From assembly GCA_027682585.1 (NCBI GenBank), contig JAQCZH010000002.1:434001-498000 (forward strand): 64,000 nt of DNA, given 5' to 3'. This DNA is from Lachnospiraceae bacterium AF51-6-b8A. GTDB taxonomy: Bacteria; Bacillota; Clostridia; Lachnospirales; Lachnospiraceae. Positions 8,607 through 18,652 of this stretch are shown one piece after another (within the stretch, counting starts at the first letter, position 1; every line of letters starts with the position of its first letter). Position numbers and translations under genes: made by a program. The notes under the pieces are model-generated. The model was not told where the DNA came from, made no database searches, and was given only the letters and a program-made list of their open reading frames with translations.

Positions 8607-10120
8607 TACGCTTCTCTCCCCCCTGACTCCTTCTCCATGGCAAGTTCCAGGATCTTCTCTTGACTCGCCTGATCAGCGGGAAGCTCTCCTGTGATTCTTC
8701 CCTTGCACATAACATAAATCCGATCGCACATTCCCAGGATTTCAGGCATTTCCGAGGAAATCATAATAATGGCATAGCCCTGTTTTGCCAGCCTGCTCAT
8801 AATGCCATAGATCTCCGCCTTGGCGCCCACATCGACGCCCTTCGTGGGCTCATCCATAATGACCACCTTCATATTGTCCTGAGCCAGAGCTTTGGCGACG
8901 ACCACTTTCTGCTGGTTTCCGCCTGAGAGGGTCGACGCCGCATCGAAAATACTGACCGCCTTGGTATCAACTCCCTCCAGAATCTCCTTGGCCAGCGTCT
9001 GTTCCCGCTTCTCATCCGTGAAGCCTCTCCTGGAAAGGCGATCATAGATGGGAAGGGTGACATTGCGTCCCAGCCCCCAGCTCATAATCAGTCCTGTCTT
9101 CTGCCGATCTTCCGGCAGAAGAACCAGGCCCAAATTCTTGGAATCCGTGGGATTCTTGATATGAACCTCCCTGCCCTCGACAAAGACCCGGCCCTCTGTG
9201 TGCCTGGTAATCCCGCAGATTGCCTCGACCAGCTCCGTCCGGCCTGCGCCAACCAGTCCGGTCAATCCGACAATCTCTCCAGCTCTGACATGGAAGCTGA
9301 TATCCTTGAAATAACCGACTCTGGAGAAATTCTCAACCCGCAGCATATCCGCGCCGCATTCCACTTTCTCCTTGGGATACATATCGCTGATCTCGCGGCC
9401 GACCATATGCTTGATCAGCTGTGCATTGGTAATCTCATCTACCTGGTATGTGCCGATGTACTGGCTGTCGCGGAAAACTGTAACCCTGGAAGCCAATCGG
9501 TACATATCTTCAAATCGATGGGAAATAAAGATAATTGAGACGCCGTCATCCCTTAATTTCTCTACAATCTTATAGAGTTTCTCGGACTCATTGGCTGTCA
9601 GAGCCGCTGTGGGCTCATCCAAAATTACAATCTTGGCATGTGTGGATACTGCCTTGGCGATCTCAACCATCTGCTGCTGGGCAACAGAGAGGGTTCCCAT
9701 CTCCGCCGTACTCTTAAAATCCGCATCCAGCTGATCCAGATAATCCTGGGCCAGACGGTTCATCTCCTTCCACTGCATGAATCCGCCCTTGACCCGCTCG
9801 TGGTTCATAAAGATATTTTCTGTCACAGACAGATCCGGATAAGAGGTAGGATGCTGATAGACTGCGGCAATTCCCGCCGCCTGGGCATCCCTCGGCCCCC
9901 GAAAGGAAACTCTCTTTCCCTCTAAAAACATCTCCCCTTCTTCCGCCTGGTGCACTCCGGTAATCACCTTGATGAAGGTTGACTTCCCGGCTCCGTTCTC
10001 TCCCATCAGGGCATGAATCTCCCCCCGCTTGAGCTGGAACTGCACGTGATTCAAGGCCTTGACACCAGGGAATATCTTGGTAATCCCCTTTAATTCCAAT
10101 ACATAATCAGACAAGTCCAT
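8606..10120 (-). CDS. Sugar ABC transporter ATPase with two nucleotide-binding domains, rhamnose-type
   Basis: A 504-residue double ATPase of the RbsA/MglA class. The first domain has Walker A GENGAGKST, the signature in TLSVAQQQMVEIAKAV and Walker B VILDEPTAALT. The second has GLVGAGRTE in place of a full Walker A, then LSGGNQQKVVVAKAL and VVIMDEPTKGVD. A degenerate second Walker A is normal for this class. First gene of the importer operon, with AAAGGGGGC before the start. The 162-base gap to the divergent response regulator must hold both promoters; I could not define them with confidence. Confidence 0.92.
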   Translation of the reverse strand: MDLSDYVLELKGITKIFPGVKALNHVQFQLKRGEIHALMGENGAGKSTFIKVITGVHQAEEGEMFLEGKRVSFRGPRDAQAAGIAAVYQHPTSYPDLSVTENIFMNHERVKGGFMQWKEMNRLAQDYLDQLDADFKSTAEMGTLSVAQQQMVEIAKAVSTHAKIVILDEPTAALTANESEKLYKIVEKLRDDGVSIIFISHRFEDMYRLASRVTVFRDSQYIGTYQVDEITNAQLIKHMVGREISDMYPKEKVECGADMLRVENFSRVGYFKDISFHVRAGEIVGLTGLVGAGRTELVEAICGITRHTEGRVFVEGREVHIKNPTDSKNLGLVLLPEDRQKTGLIMSWGLGRNVTLPIYDRLSRRGFTDEKREQTLAKEILEGVDTKAVSIFDAASTLSGGNQQKVVVAKALAQDNMKVVIMDEPTKGVDVGAKAEIYGIMSRLAKQGYAIIMISSEMPEILGMCDRIYVMCKGRITGELPADQASQEKILELAMEKESGGREA

Positions 10121-10282
10121 GCCCCCTTTTCCTGTTGTTTTTCTCTAAGGTTTATGCTAACAGGGGAAATCCTCCGTAAAAAGAGGAAATTTTTTCGATC
10201 TCGGGTATTATTTTTCTGTCAGTTAGCGAGACATATATTGTAGACTGAGAATAAGCAGTCATGGGCCAGATAGGGGGATATC

Positions 10283-11845
10283 ATGAATCTACTGATCGTC
10301 GACGATGAAGAGCTGACCCGGCAGGGAATCCTCGGCTCAATCGACTTTGCCGAACTCGGAATAAATAAGATTTTCAGCGCGAAAGATGGGTCTGAAGGAA
10401 TTCAGGTTGCCTCTGGAAACCGAATTGATCTTGTCCTCTCGGATATCCGCATGCCCAAAATAGACGGTCTTACCATGGTTGGCTCCCTGCAGAAGACAAA
10501 CCCGGATCTGGTCGCCATCTTTATGAGCGGCTACACCGACCGGGAGTACTTAAAGACCGCTCTGCAGCTTGGCGCTGTCAACTATATTGACAAGCCGATT
10601 GACATTGAAGAATTAACTGCTGCGCTTAAGAAGGCCGTAAAACAGGTAGAAGAAAACCGTCTGAGACACGACAGCCGCAGGCGATCCCTGGAACAGATCT
10701 CCGAGGCGCTTGCCTTCCAGCTCACAATTCCATATACTCAGGATCCCGACCGGATCAATAGGCTCTGGTCTGATTACTGCGCCTATTGCGAAGACGATAA
10801 ATTCCGCTATGTAAGCTCCATTGTCGTCCAATTGGAAGACGTCTCCTCGGTCATCCGCGAACTTCCTTTCATCCGACAGAGGCTCAGCCAGGCCCTTGCT
10901 CCTCGTCATCTTCATGTGATTTCCAGCGAGAAGCATCTCTACTACGTGGTCTACCACATTTACAGCGGGCAGAGACACCAGCCCGGGCAGATACAGTCTG
11001 CGGCCAATTTCCTGAGGGAAGCCCTGTCTTCCTTTGGCCGCTTCTATATCGCTGTCGGAAAGACGGAAGGGGGAATCGACAAGGCCTATCTCTCCTTTCA
11101 GTCTGCCATTTTCCTCCTACAGAGGGCATTTTTCTGCCGTCCCTGCAGTATTCTAACCCACACGGATGCTCCTGTCTGGGAGAGCGACTCTCTGGCTGAC
11201 CTGCAGGATCTGCGCCGTCTTCTGATCGATGCCCTCGCCGACAGGCGGAGAGAATCTGCGGACAGTTGCTGCGCTCGGATCTTAGCCCGCAGCCGGGGAT
11301 CCAGGGAACTGCTGCCCAGCCAGATCAAATCCTTCTATATCGACCTCTTTCGGGAAATTGATCAGAATTGCCAGAAACAGGGGCTGTCAAAATCAGGTCT
11401 GTTCCCGCCTGAGTCCATCATGGATCAGATCAATGCCTGCTTCTGTCTGGACGATCTCGGTCAGAAACTAAAAGAGAGAATCCTGGCCTGTTTTGAGAAT
11501 CAGAACCGACAGGAACCGGAGAATCAGACCATCTATCTGATCAAAAACTATATCAGCCGACACTACAGCCGTTCCTCCCTTTCCGTCAAGGAAATCGCTG
11601 ACTACGCCAACCTCTCTGTCTCCTATCTCTGTACCTTCTTCAAGAACGAAACCGATCAGACTCTGAACAATTATCTGACTGACTTTCGGATAGAACGGGC
11701 CAAGCAGCTTCTGTCCGATCCCCGAAATCGAATCAGTGAAATCTCCGGCATGGTGGGCTACAGCGACGGCAACTATTTCAGCAAGAGTTTTCGCAAATCG
11801 ACAGGACTTTCCCCCACCGAATTTCGTGAGAAACTCTGGAAATAA
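10283..11845 (+). CDS. Response regulator with AraC-type DNA-binding domain
   Basis: A 520-residue two-component regulator. The receiver starts with LLIVDDEELTRQGI and has the phosphoacceptor aspartate at about residue 54 (LVLSDIRMPKIDGL) and the conserved lysine in YIDKPIDIEEL. After a long middle region the AraC-type double helix-turn-helix occupies roughly residues 413-520 (VKEIADYANLSVSYLCTFFK, then SEISGMVGYSDGNYFSKSFR). It precedes the sensor kinase gene by nine bases and is divergent from the rhamnose ABC operon, which is the likely target. Strong ribosome site AGGGGG. Confidence 0.92.
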   Translation: MNLLIVDDEELTRQGILGSIDFAELGINKIFSAKDGSEGIQVASGNRIDLVLSDIRMPKIDGLTMVGSLQKTNPDLVAIFMSGYTDREYLKTALQLGAVNYIDKPIDIEELTAALKKAVKQVEENRLRHDSRRRSLEQISEALAFQLTIPYTQDPDRINRLWSDYCAYCEDDKFRYVSSIVVQLEDVSSVIRELPFIRQRLSQALAPRHLHVISSEKHLYYVVYHIYSGQRHQPGQIQSAANFLREALSSFGRFYIAVGKTEGGIDKAYLSFQSAIFLLQRAFFCRPCSILTHTDAPVWESDSLADLQDLRRLLIDALADRRRESADSCCARILARSRGSRELLPSQIKSFYIDLFREIDQNCQKQGLSKSGLFPPESIMDQINACFCLDDLGQKLKERILACFENQNRQEPENQTIYLIKNYISRHYSRSSLSVKEIADYANLSVSYLCTFFKNETDQTLNNYLTDFRIERAKQLLSDPRNRISEISGMVGYSDGNYFSKSFRKSTGLSPTEFREKLWK

Positions 11846-11878
11846 AGACTATAGATGATGCAAAGAGGCCTCATTGCA

Positions 11879-13657
11879 ATGAAGAAGATCTTCCTGAATC
11901 TGAAAATACGAACCAAGCTGTCCGCTGTCCTTTTGGCTGCTGTCGTCATTCCCGCCCTGACCATCGGCCTCACCTTCTCCGCAGACTTCCGCGATATGGT
12001 CATCTCAAACACCATCTCCCGGGCTCAGAAATCCTCTGCCACGGCCTCCCCCATCCTGCGGGCTCTGTCCATCCGTGTCCAGAATGTCGCCAATGATCTG
12101 TCTTCCTCCGCCTACTACCAAAAGCTTTTCTTGTCCGCTGCTCCGGCTGACTTCAGCGAAGCGGCCAAGACAGCTTCCGCACAGGATTTCCTGACCAAAA
12201 TACATTCTTACCAGGCAGAGGGATATCGAACACGAATCTACATCGATCTGCCGGAAGACAGCGACTTCTTCACCAGTCCATCTGCCTCCCCTATCTTCGC
12301 TCCACTGAAACAGGCCAGGGGCCGCTATTGGTATGGTATTTTCCAGGGTTCCTCTGCCGATCATCTCTACTGCCCCTCCTCCTACCTGGGACCCACGGAA
12401 GCCATGGCCTACGGAGACAGCGCCTACATCCGCCGCTTCCGTTTTATCTACCAGGGAAAGTCCCTGTCTGGCTATCTGGCCGTCTACTATTCCTCCGATC
12501 TCTACCGCGAGGCTCTGCGCGACAATCTGCCCTTTCTCAATGGCGTCTCCTACCTGATCAACGACCGCAATCAGATCATCGCTGAAACCGATATGGCCCG
12601 ATCCGCCACTTACCGCGTCGACTACGACCAGATCACCGGATATCTGGAGTCCTCCAACGCATTCGTCGAGAAAAATGTCCTCGGCGCCGATGTATACGCT
12701 GCCTTTCAAAAGATTCCCGGCCCCTCCTGGTACCTGGTCACCATCATCCCCAAGAGCAGCCTGATCAGCCAGGGAAACCAGATCATACTGCGCTACCTGG
12801 CAATCATCCTGGTCTGCATCTTCGGAGGCGTCCTTATCGCCGAGCTTCTGGCCGGATCCATCGTCCGACGGATCCGCCGGGTCTCCTCCCAGATGTCCCA
12901 GGTCAAGGCCGGCGATACTCCCTCTCCCCTGGCTCCTTCTCCCTACAATGACGAAGTGGGACAGCTGGTGGATTCCTACAATTACATGGCTGACCGCATC
13001 AATGATCTTGTAGCAGAACAACAGAAGATATCCGAGGAAAAAACCATTGCTGAGTTCAACGCCCTTCAGGCGCAGATCAACCCGCATTTTCTCTACAATA
13101 CGATGGACATGATCCACTGGATGGCTCAGACCAGGCAATATGACAAGGTGAGTGAGATTGTTATGAAATTATCCCGCTTCTACAAGCTGACCCTGTCAAA
13201 AAAAGATCCCATCTCCACCATTGGAGACGAGATTGAACACGCCAGTATTTATGTCCAGCTGCAGAATATGCGCTTTGAAAATGCCATCGACCTGGTTGTC
13301 GACATTCCGGACGAACTCAGTTCCTTCCAGATTCCCAAGCTCACCCTCCAGCCCATCCTGGAGAATGCCATTCTTCATGGCATCCGTGAGAAGGATCCGC
13401 CGACCGGCACCATCGTCATCACCGCCTGGGAGGATGACGCCATCTACCTTCTGATCTCAGACGACGGCATCGGCATGGATCAGGAACGGGTCGATCATCT
13501 CCTGTCCTATACGCCCATGTCCAAAGCCAGAGGAGCCAACGTCGCCATTTACAACATCCACTCCCGCCTTCAGCTTCTCTATGGCCCTGAATACGGGCTT
13601 AACTACAAGTCTGTCCCTGGGCAGGGAACAGAGGTGACCATACGGGTGCCGTTATAG
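11879..13657 (+). CDS. Sensor histidine kinase, YesM/LytS type
   Basis: A membrane sensor kinase of about 592 residues. An N-terminal transmembrane helix (KLSAVLLAAVVIPALTIGLT) leads to an extracellular sensor region, a second helix (YLAIILVCIFGGVLIAELLA), a HAMP domain, and a His_kinase domain with the phosphorylated histidine in QINPHFLYNTMD (near residue 402). The ATPase has QPILENAILHGI and ISDDGIGMD. The start at 11879 (MKKIFLNLK) follows AAAGAGG; an ATG 24 bases earlier is possible. Pairs with the preceding response regulator; such pairs in Firmicutes commonly sense extracellular oligosaccharides, so it probably controls the divergent importer. Confidence 0.9.
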   Translation: MKKIFLNLKIRTKLSAVLLAAVVIPALTIGLTFSADFRDMVISNTISRAQKSSATASPILRALSIRVQNVANDLSSSAYYQKLFLSAAPADFSEAAKTASAQDFLTKIHSYQAEGYRTRIYIDLPEDSDFFTSPSASPIFAPLKQARGRYWYGIFQGSSADHLYCPSSYLGPTEAMAYGDSAYIRRFRFIYQGKSLSGYLAVYYSSDLYREALRDNLPFLNGVSYLINDRNQIIAETDMARSATYRVDYDQITGYLESSNAFVEKNVLGADVYAAFQKIPGPSWYLVTIIPKSSLISQGNQIILRYLAIILVCIFGGVLIAELLAGSIVRRIRRVSSQMSQVKAGDTPSPLAPSPYNDEVGQLVDSYNYMADRINDLVAEQQKISEEKTIAEFNALQAQINPHFLYNTMDMIHWMAQTRQYDKVSEIVMKLSRFYKLTLSKKDPISTIGDEIEHASIYVQLQNMRFENAIDLVVDIPDELSSFQIPKLTLQPILENAILHGIREKDPPTGTIVITAWEDDAIYLLISDDGIGMDQERVDHLLSYTPMSKARGANVAIYNIHSRLQLLYGPEYGLNYKSVPGQGTEVTIRVPL

Positions 13658-13678
13658 CAAAGAGAAGAATACTGGGCT

Positions 13679-14584
13679 CTACCCCTGAGAAGAATCCCTT
13701 GTATCAACTACCTCCTCTAAAAACGGGATACTTGGAGCCGCCCCCCGACGACTGACTGTGATTGCAGCTGCTCTGGCTGCCAGATCCAGCCCCTTTTTGA
13801 TATCTTCTCCCAGAACAATACTCCGAATAAAGTAGCCCGAAAAGGTATCTCCTGCTGCCGTTGTATCAAGAACTCTGGCCGGATAGATTGGTTGATGAAT
13901 TACCCTTTCCCCCTCCAAATAATAAGAACCCCTTGCCCCAAGTGTCAGAAGAATTCTCGCCTTTGGGAAATATCCGGGCAGTTCCCGAATCAGCCCCTTT
14001 TCATCCATCGGATTAAGATTGGTCAATTGTCCCGCCTCAATCTCATTGACAAAGAAGTAATCAACATACTCCAGAGGAAGGCTCTTAATAATCTGATCCA
14101 TTGGAGACGGATTGAAAATAATTGTCATCCCCTTCTCATGAGCACATTCCACAAGATAGGCCAATTGACTGATTTCATTCTGAAAAATCAACAGGTCTCC
14201 CTGCTCAAAATCCTTCAAAACCTGATCTACCATTCTCGGAGTAATTGCCCGATTCGCGCCTGAAAAGAGGAGAATACTATTGTCGCCCTCCAAGTCATTT
14301 TGAATCACCGTATGTCCCGTCGGAACATTCTCCAGAATCTCAACATAAGAGATATTCACTCCAGCAGCTCCCAGAAAATTAACTAAATCTTTTCCGTCCT
14401 GACCTACCGCCCCTGCATGATAGACATCCAATCCTGCTCTTGCCATGGCAACCGATTGATTAAGGCCTTTGCCTCCAATAAAAGTTTCTCTACTCAAACT
14501 GGATACGGTCTCTCCACGAGCAACAGTATGCGGTACTTTATAGACATAGTCTATATTCATAGACCCAAAATTCAAGACCTTCAT
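13679..14584 (-). CDS. PfkB-family sugar kinase, ribokinase-like
   Basis: A kinase of about 301 residues. It has the sugar-binding start VLNFGSMNIDYVYKV, GGKGLNQSVAMARAG, and the catalytic C-terminal motif DTTAAGDTFSGYFI with its base aspartate. Ribokinase-like members phosphorylate ribose or other ketoses and aldoses. The start at 14584 was chosen because GAGGAG lies five bases before that ATG; an upstream start would give an unlikely N-terminal extension. Last gene of the operon with DhaL, DhaK and the second ABC importer, and its stop is 22 bases from the end of the convergent histidine kinase gene. Its substrate presumably comes through that importer. Confidence 0.88.
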   Translation of the reverse strand: MKVLNFGSMNIDYVYKVPHTVARGETVSSLSRETFIGGKGLNQSVAMARAGLDVYHAGAVGQDGKDLVNFLGAAGVNISYVEILENVPTGHTVIQNDLEGDNSILLFSGANRAITPRMVDQVLKDFEQGDLLIFQNEISQLAYLVECAHEKGMTIIFNPSPMDQIIKSLPLEYVDYFFVNEIEAGQLTNLNPMDEKGLIRELPGYFPKARILLTLGARGSYYLEGERVIHQPIYPARVLDTTAAGDTFSGYFIRSIVLGEDIKKGLDLAARAAAITVSRRGAAPSIPFLEEVVDTRDSSQG

Positions 14585-14690
14585 CGTCTCCTCATATCCC
14601 TTCTGAATACCCAAAAGCAATCACGTTTACATAAAAGATCCGATCAATCTGCCCCGTTTGCCTTTTACATTCCCCTTCTGGCCATAGAAT

Positions 14691-15341
14691 TCACTTCCCC
14701 AGAATATAGTTTGCAAGTCCCTCCAACACATATTTTCCGGCAACCGCTCCCTGATCCGGAACACCTTTGGCCTTAGCCGCAAAAACAGCTGCCTTACCAT
14801 ACTTAGGGATCATATCCTTGGTTGCCTCGACACCGGCTTCAGCCCCCCTTAATGCTGCAGTAATCACTCCTGCCATATCAGCCCCTTTTTCTGCAGCTTC
14901 TTTTGCTTCCTCACCTGCCGGGAACAGAGCATCATAAATCGTGCGATCTCCCGTCTGACATTTTCCGCGTTTTTGAATTCCCGCAGCGAAAGCGCACAGA
15001 AAAGCCGCCAATTCTCCCCCTTTCCACTCTGCTTTGCCTGCAACCGCCTTCCCCCCAGTTATAATGCCGCTGGACATCAGAGTTCCCATTGTCGATGGAA
15101 CAACAGATGACATCTTCATTCCCGCCTTGGCCAAAGTTTTCCCCAAATCACCTTCTACCCTCTGTTCTTCAATCAGCTGTGGAAGAGTCCCATAGCCCTT
15201 GCTCATCGTCAGTCCCAAATCTCCATCCCCCATATTGGCATCCATCTGGCATAGTTCATCCTTCTTCTCCGCAAAAAGTACGGCGACAGACGCAAATAAA
15301 TACACCAGATTCTTTTCTGTGATTTTGGTAACAGCCATCAT
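14691..15341 (-). CDS. dhaL: DhaL-family kinase subunit, variant active site
   Basis: A 216-residue all-helical DhaL-type subunit that binds nucleotide and phosphorylates the substrate held by DhaK. The magnesium-binding motif is DANMGDGDLG; canonical DhaL has DxxxGDGDHG, so the three aspartates stay but the histidine is leucine. The later GDRTIYDALFPAGE matches canonical GDKTMLDALxPA. The glycine-rich GGTSGALYG loop is replaced by PSTMGTLMSSGI. Of two adjacent ATGs, the second (15338) is better spaced from GGAGGG. No DhaM phosphotransfer subunit lies nearby, so it is unclear whether ATP is used directly. See the finding on substrate. Confidence 0.82.
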   Translation of the reverse strand: MMAVTKITEKNLVYLFASVAVLFAEKKDELCQMDANMGDGDLGLTMSKGYGTLPQLIEEQRVEGDLGKTLAKAGMKMSSVVPSTMGTLMSSGIITGGKAVAGKAEWKGGELAAFLCAFAAGIQKRGKCQTGDRTIYDALFPAGEEAKEAAEKGADMAGVITAALRGAEAGVEATKDMIPKYGKAAVFAAKAKGVPDQGAVAGKYVLEGLANYILGK

Positions 15342-15380
15342 CTTCCCTCCTCATACCTGAAAGTTCCCGCTTCTCCCAAA

Positions 15381-15465
15381 CAATGGAACACGTGCTTCGC
15401 GAGCATTTCATTGTCATGAACAGCAAAATACACGTTCCGCGAGTATTCTACTGTCGCGAACAAAG
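15381..15465. repeat. Two copies of a dispersed intergenic repeat (between dhaK and dhaL)
   Basis: Copy A (15381-15429) reads caatggaacacgtgcttcgc then gagcatttcattgtcatgaa; copy B (15428-15465) is a shortened variant, acacgttccgcgagtattct then actgtcgcgaacaaag. Related sequences occur at 20150-20215, 24690-24724 and 52641-52754, always in gaps just upstream of a gene start. Function unknown. Confidence 0.6.
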
Positions 15466-15505
15466 ATTCCTGTGAATTCTCTCCCAACCAGTCAATAAAT
15501 ATCTC

Positions 15506-16498
15506 TTACACCTGTGTGTAGAAAGGTGTATGAACAGGCATATCAATCATTTCCCGCATCTCATCATTAACAATCCTACAGAGACTGATAGAAGCGCCTG
15601 CCATTTCCATGCTGGTTGCGAATTCACCGACAAAGACGCGATGTACCTTAACTCCCCTTTTCCCCAATTCCCTGTGAATATCTCCCATTAAGATATAGAG
15701 TTCCTCTTGGCTGGTTGCCCCAAGTCCATTGACCAATACACAAACTTCTTCCCCAGAGACAACCGGCATATCTTGCAGAATCGTTTCAAGAGATTCCTTA
15801 GCTAACTCAGATGCCGTTTTTATTGGACCGTTCCACACTCCTGGCTCTCCATGAATGCCCATTCCCATGGCCATCTCATTTTCCCTTAAAGTAAAATTCG
15901 AATGACCAATCTCCGGAATCACACAGGGAGTCAAAGCAAAACCAACCGTTCTGGTGTGGTCCTTGGCCAACTGAGCTGCTGCAAGGACTTCATCCAGACT
16001 TCCTCCTTTAACAGCCTTGGCACCGGCACATTTATACATAAAGAAAATACCCGCAACACCACGTCTGGCCTCAAGATTCTCATTAGAATTGACATCGTCA
16101 GCTCCCACAATGGATCTCGTCTCAATATCATCTAATTCCAGCATCTCTGCCGCCATGTCAAAGTTCATAATATCACCGGTATAATTACCGTAAAGAAAGA
16201 GTATACCGGAACCGGCCTCTACTTCTTTCGCAACATTATAAATCTGCTCAGCAGATGGTGACTGAAAGACACTTCCGACGCCGCACCCATCCAAAAGCCC
16301 ATCACCGACGTATCCCAGGAAAAGAGGTAAATGCCCCGTTCCGCCACCAGTGATTATTGCAACCTTTCCCGGTTTCTTGTCTTTGACACAATAGCATCTA
16401 AGATCGTCCTTCACATATTTAACCTGCTCATGTGAAGCATAGATTCCCCGGAGCATATCATCCGTGTAATTTTCAGCTACGTTCATAATTTTTTTCAT
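15506..16498 (-). CDS. dhaK: DhaK-family kinase subunit, variant substrate pocket
   Basis: A 330-residue DhaK-type protein. The covalent substrate histidine is kept in GMGIHGEPGV, and NYTGDIMNFDMA holds the catalytic aspartate. However the loop that is GGGSGHEPAHAGYVG in dihydroxyacetone kinases reads GGGTGHLPLFLGYVG here; the Glu-Pro-Ala-His portion is lost. This variant resembles DhaK-type enzymes acting on four-carbon ketoses such as erythrulose, as far as I can recall, so the substrate may not be dihydroxyacetone. Good Shine-Dalgarno AAAGGAG. It sits between an importer permease gene and dhaL. Confidence 0.85.
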   Translation of the reverse strand: MKKIMNVAENYTDDMLRGIYASHEQVKYVKDDLRCYCVKDKKPGKVAIITGGGTGHLPLFLGYVGDGLLDGCGVGSVFQSPSAEQIYNVAKEVEAGSGILFLYGNYTGDIMNFDMAAEMLELDDIETRSIVGADDVNSNENLEARRGVAGIFFMYKCAGAKAVKGGSLDEVLAAAQLAKDHTRTVGFALTPCVIPEIGHSNFTLRENEMAMGMGIHGEPGVWNGPIKTASELAKESLETILQDMPVVSGEEVCVLVNGLGATSQEELYILMGDIHRELGKRGVKVHRVFVGEFATSMEMAGASISLCRIVNDEMREMIDMPVHTPFYTQV

Positions 16499-16605
16499 AA
16501 AAGTAACTCCTTTCTATTAATAACCTTCCTTTTCCAATTGGCTTTCATACATCCAGACAATTTTCGCATTCACCCAAAGAAAGCCATTCTTTTGCTGCAG
16601 ATAGA

Positions 16606-17619
16606 TTACCTGGACACCTGTAACGACTTTTCTGCCGCCTTCTCTCTTCTAACACGGCTTTTGTGCTTCTGATAGAGAACATCCGCCATCAGAACCAGAA
16701 CCAGGATCACTCCGTTAAAGAATGTTTTCATCGTATCTGGCTGACGCAGAATCGTGAAAGCATTTGCAATCATCTGAAGCAGTACAACAGATAAAACAAC
16801 CCCTGTCACTTTACCTTCCCCGCCATCTGGATTGATTCCTCCCAGAACAACAATCAGCAAACTGAGCAACGTGTATGAAACTCCATTCGAGGATTTTGCC
16901 GAATTCAAATGCGAAGTAATCAGCAGTCCCGCGATAGCACCCAGAACACCTGAGAAAAGATACGTCCTGACCAAAGCCCTCGTCGTACGAATACCAGAAT
17001 ACCTGGCCGCCCTGTCATTGGATCCGATAAAATAGATCTCCCGGCCGAACACAGTGCAGTTCATTAGGAACCATACAACAAAGGTCACAGCGATAAAGAT
17101 AAAAATCACATATGGGACATGGCCGATCGAACCATTTGCGATTCTGACAAAAGGTTTGGGCAAATTATTGATTGCCGGCCCTCCGGTAATAGCCAGTGCT
17201 AACCCCTGATAGAGCTGCAGGGTACACAAGGTCACCAGCATCGCCGGAATATGAAGGCCGCCAATCAGAGCTCCATTAAAAGCCCCACAAAGCGCCCCCA
17301 GGAGAATCGCAACGCCACATCCAAAAGTGATTGCAATTGGGCTTCCACCCATTCTGGTCATAATCAAAGCTGCAAAGACCCCACTCAGGTTCATAATTCC
17401 CACTAGGGACAGATCAATCCCCCCAGATATCATACAGGCCATCATACCAAAAGCCAGAATACCGTACTCTGGAAATTGATAAACTAAGGATTTAAAGTTG
17501 GCGATCGTAAAATACGTATCTCCCTTTACAATTGCCATTAAAACAAGGACCATTGCCATTAAAGTCCAGAGACCAAGCGTGTGATTATCAATTGGAATTT
17601 TGTTTAGCTTCTTTAACAT
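16606..17619 (-). CDS. Sugar ABC transporter permease (RbsC family)
   Basis: A 337-residue multi-spanning permease with SGGIDLSLVGIMNLSGVFA and LIVVLGGINPDGGEGKVTGVVLSVV, the family's two conserved regions. It ends in a basic tail (KHKSRVRREKAAEKS). Separated by one base from the upstream permease stop, with AGGGAGG before its ATG. Forms the membrane channel of the second ribose-type importer with its partner permease. Confidence 0.9.
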   Translation of the reverse strand: MLKKLNKIPIDNHTLGLWTLMAMVLVLMAIVKGDTYFTIANFKSLVYQFPEYGILAFGMMACMISGGIDLSLVGIMNLSGVFAALIMTRMGGSPIAITFGCGVAILLGALCGAFNGALIGGLHIPAMLVTLCTLQLYQGLALAITGGPAINNLPKPFVRIANGSIGHVPYVIFIFIAVTFVVWFLMNCTVFGREIYFIGSNDRAARYSGIRTTRALVRTYLFSGVLGAIAGLLITSHLNSAKSSNGVSYTLLSLLIVVLGGINPDGGEGKVTGVVLSVVLLQMIANAFTILRQPDTMKTFFNGVILVLVLMADVLYQKHKSRVRREKAAEKSLQVSR

Positions 17620-17620
17620 A

Positions 17621-18643
17621 TCAGGCCGCCTCCCTGTTTCTGCGCATCATCTCCTCGGCCCGTTTCGTCTGCCACGACGTTAAAATGGTTCCGATTAGAA
17701 TTACAAGACCGACAACGAAAGTCTGCCATGCAGCAGGAATTCCCAGCATATTTAAGTTGTTTTGAACCAAGGTGATCAAGAGAACACCTAAGATCGTTCC
17801 TGGAACACTCCCATAGCCGCCGGTAATTCGAACTCCTCCAATGACACAGGCAGCAATAACGATCATTTCATCTCCCATCAAAGCAGAAGTGGTCGCAGAA
17901 TGCATTAATATGTTATATATCATCGCAGTAATTGCTGTGAACACACCAGAGAACACATAGGCGAAAAATTGAAGTCTGGTCACATTAAATCCGGCTAATC
18001 TGGCTGCATTTTTATCTCCGCCAATAGCATAAAGGCCACGTCCCAACATGGTGTGACGAAGCATCCAGTGAACCACAACACAGGCCACGACAGGAACCAA
18101 TATCAACACATTCAGAAGATATGTGAATCCAGAACCCGGTGCGGTATAGGTAATCAGATTTGTATTATAAATAGCCTGCAAGCTGGATGGCAGTATTGTG
18201 AACTCTCTGGTTCCAAGAAGTGTAACCATCCCACCGGAAACAATCGAACTTGTCGCCAGAGTCGCAATCAATGGTGGGATCTTCAGAATCGAAACCAGAA
18301 AAGCATTGAACAGGCCAAATGTCAGACCAATTAAGATGGCCAGAGCAAAAGCGTAAAAGGCATTATCTACATGGGTTACACGATTCACAATGTACATGGG
18401 AATATACATTGCCGCACATCCGATAGCTGGGAAAGAGACATCAATACCTCCGGAAAGAATTACAATCATCTCACAGAGAGCAAAACACATTGTGAAAATA
18501 CCTGCCCGTGCAACTGTAATTGCTGTTGCCGGACTTCGAAATGCCGATTCCTTTATTCCTACAATCAGGCAAAACACGATAATGACATATATCAGAATCA
18601 TATTTGTGCTTGTCAGATTCTGTCTTAAATTCCTGTGTTTCAT
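17621..18643 (-). CDS. Sugar ABC transporter permease (RbsC family)
   Basis: A 340-residue permease paralogous to the next gene: ILSGGIDVSFPAIGCAAMYI and VIAACVIGGVRITGGYGSVPGTILGVLL are the conserved loops. It follows the ATPase gene by nine bases and precedes the second permease by one base, so the three are clearly one transcription unit. Confidence 0.9.
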   Translation of the reverse strand: MKHRNLRQNLTSTNMILIYVIIVFCLIVGIKESAFRSPATAITVARAGIFTMCFALCEMIVILSGGIDVSFPAIGCAAMYIPMYIVNRVTHVDNAFYAFALAILIGLTFGLFNAFLVSILKIPPLIATLATSSIVSGGMVTLLGTREFTILPSSLQAIYNTNLITYTAPGSGFTYLLNVLILVPVVACVVVHWMLRHTMLGRGLYAIGGDKNAARLAGFNVTRLQFFAYVFSGVFTAITAMIYNILMHSATTSALMGDEMIVIAACVIGGVRITGGYGSVPGTILGVLLITLVQNNLNMLGIPAAWQTFVVGLVILIGTILTSWQTKRAEEMMRRNREAA

Positions 18644-18652
18644 TTGCGCCCC

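Noticed and set aside
12005..13138. Long open frame (377 codons) on the minus strand opposite the histidine kinase gene
   Set aside because: Glycine/aspartate-rich sequence with no domain, caused by codon bias of the kinase gene on the other strand.
15381..15465. CRISPR-like tandem repeat
   Set aside because: Only two degenerate copies, no regular spacers, no cas genes.
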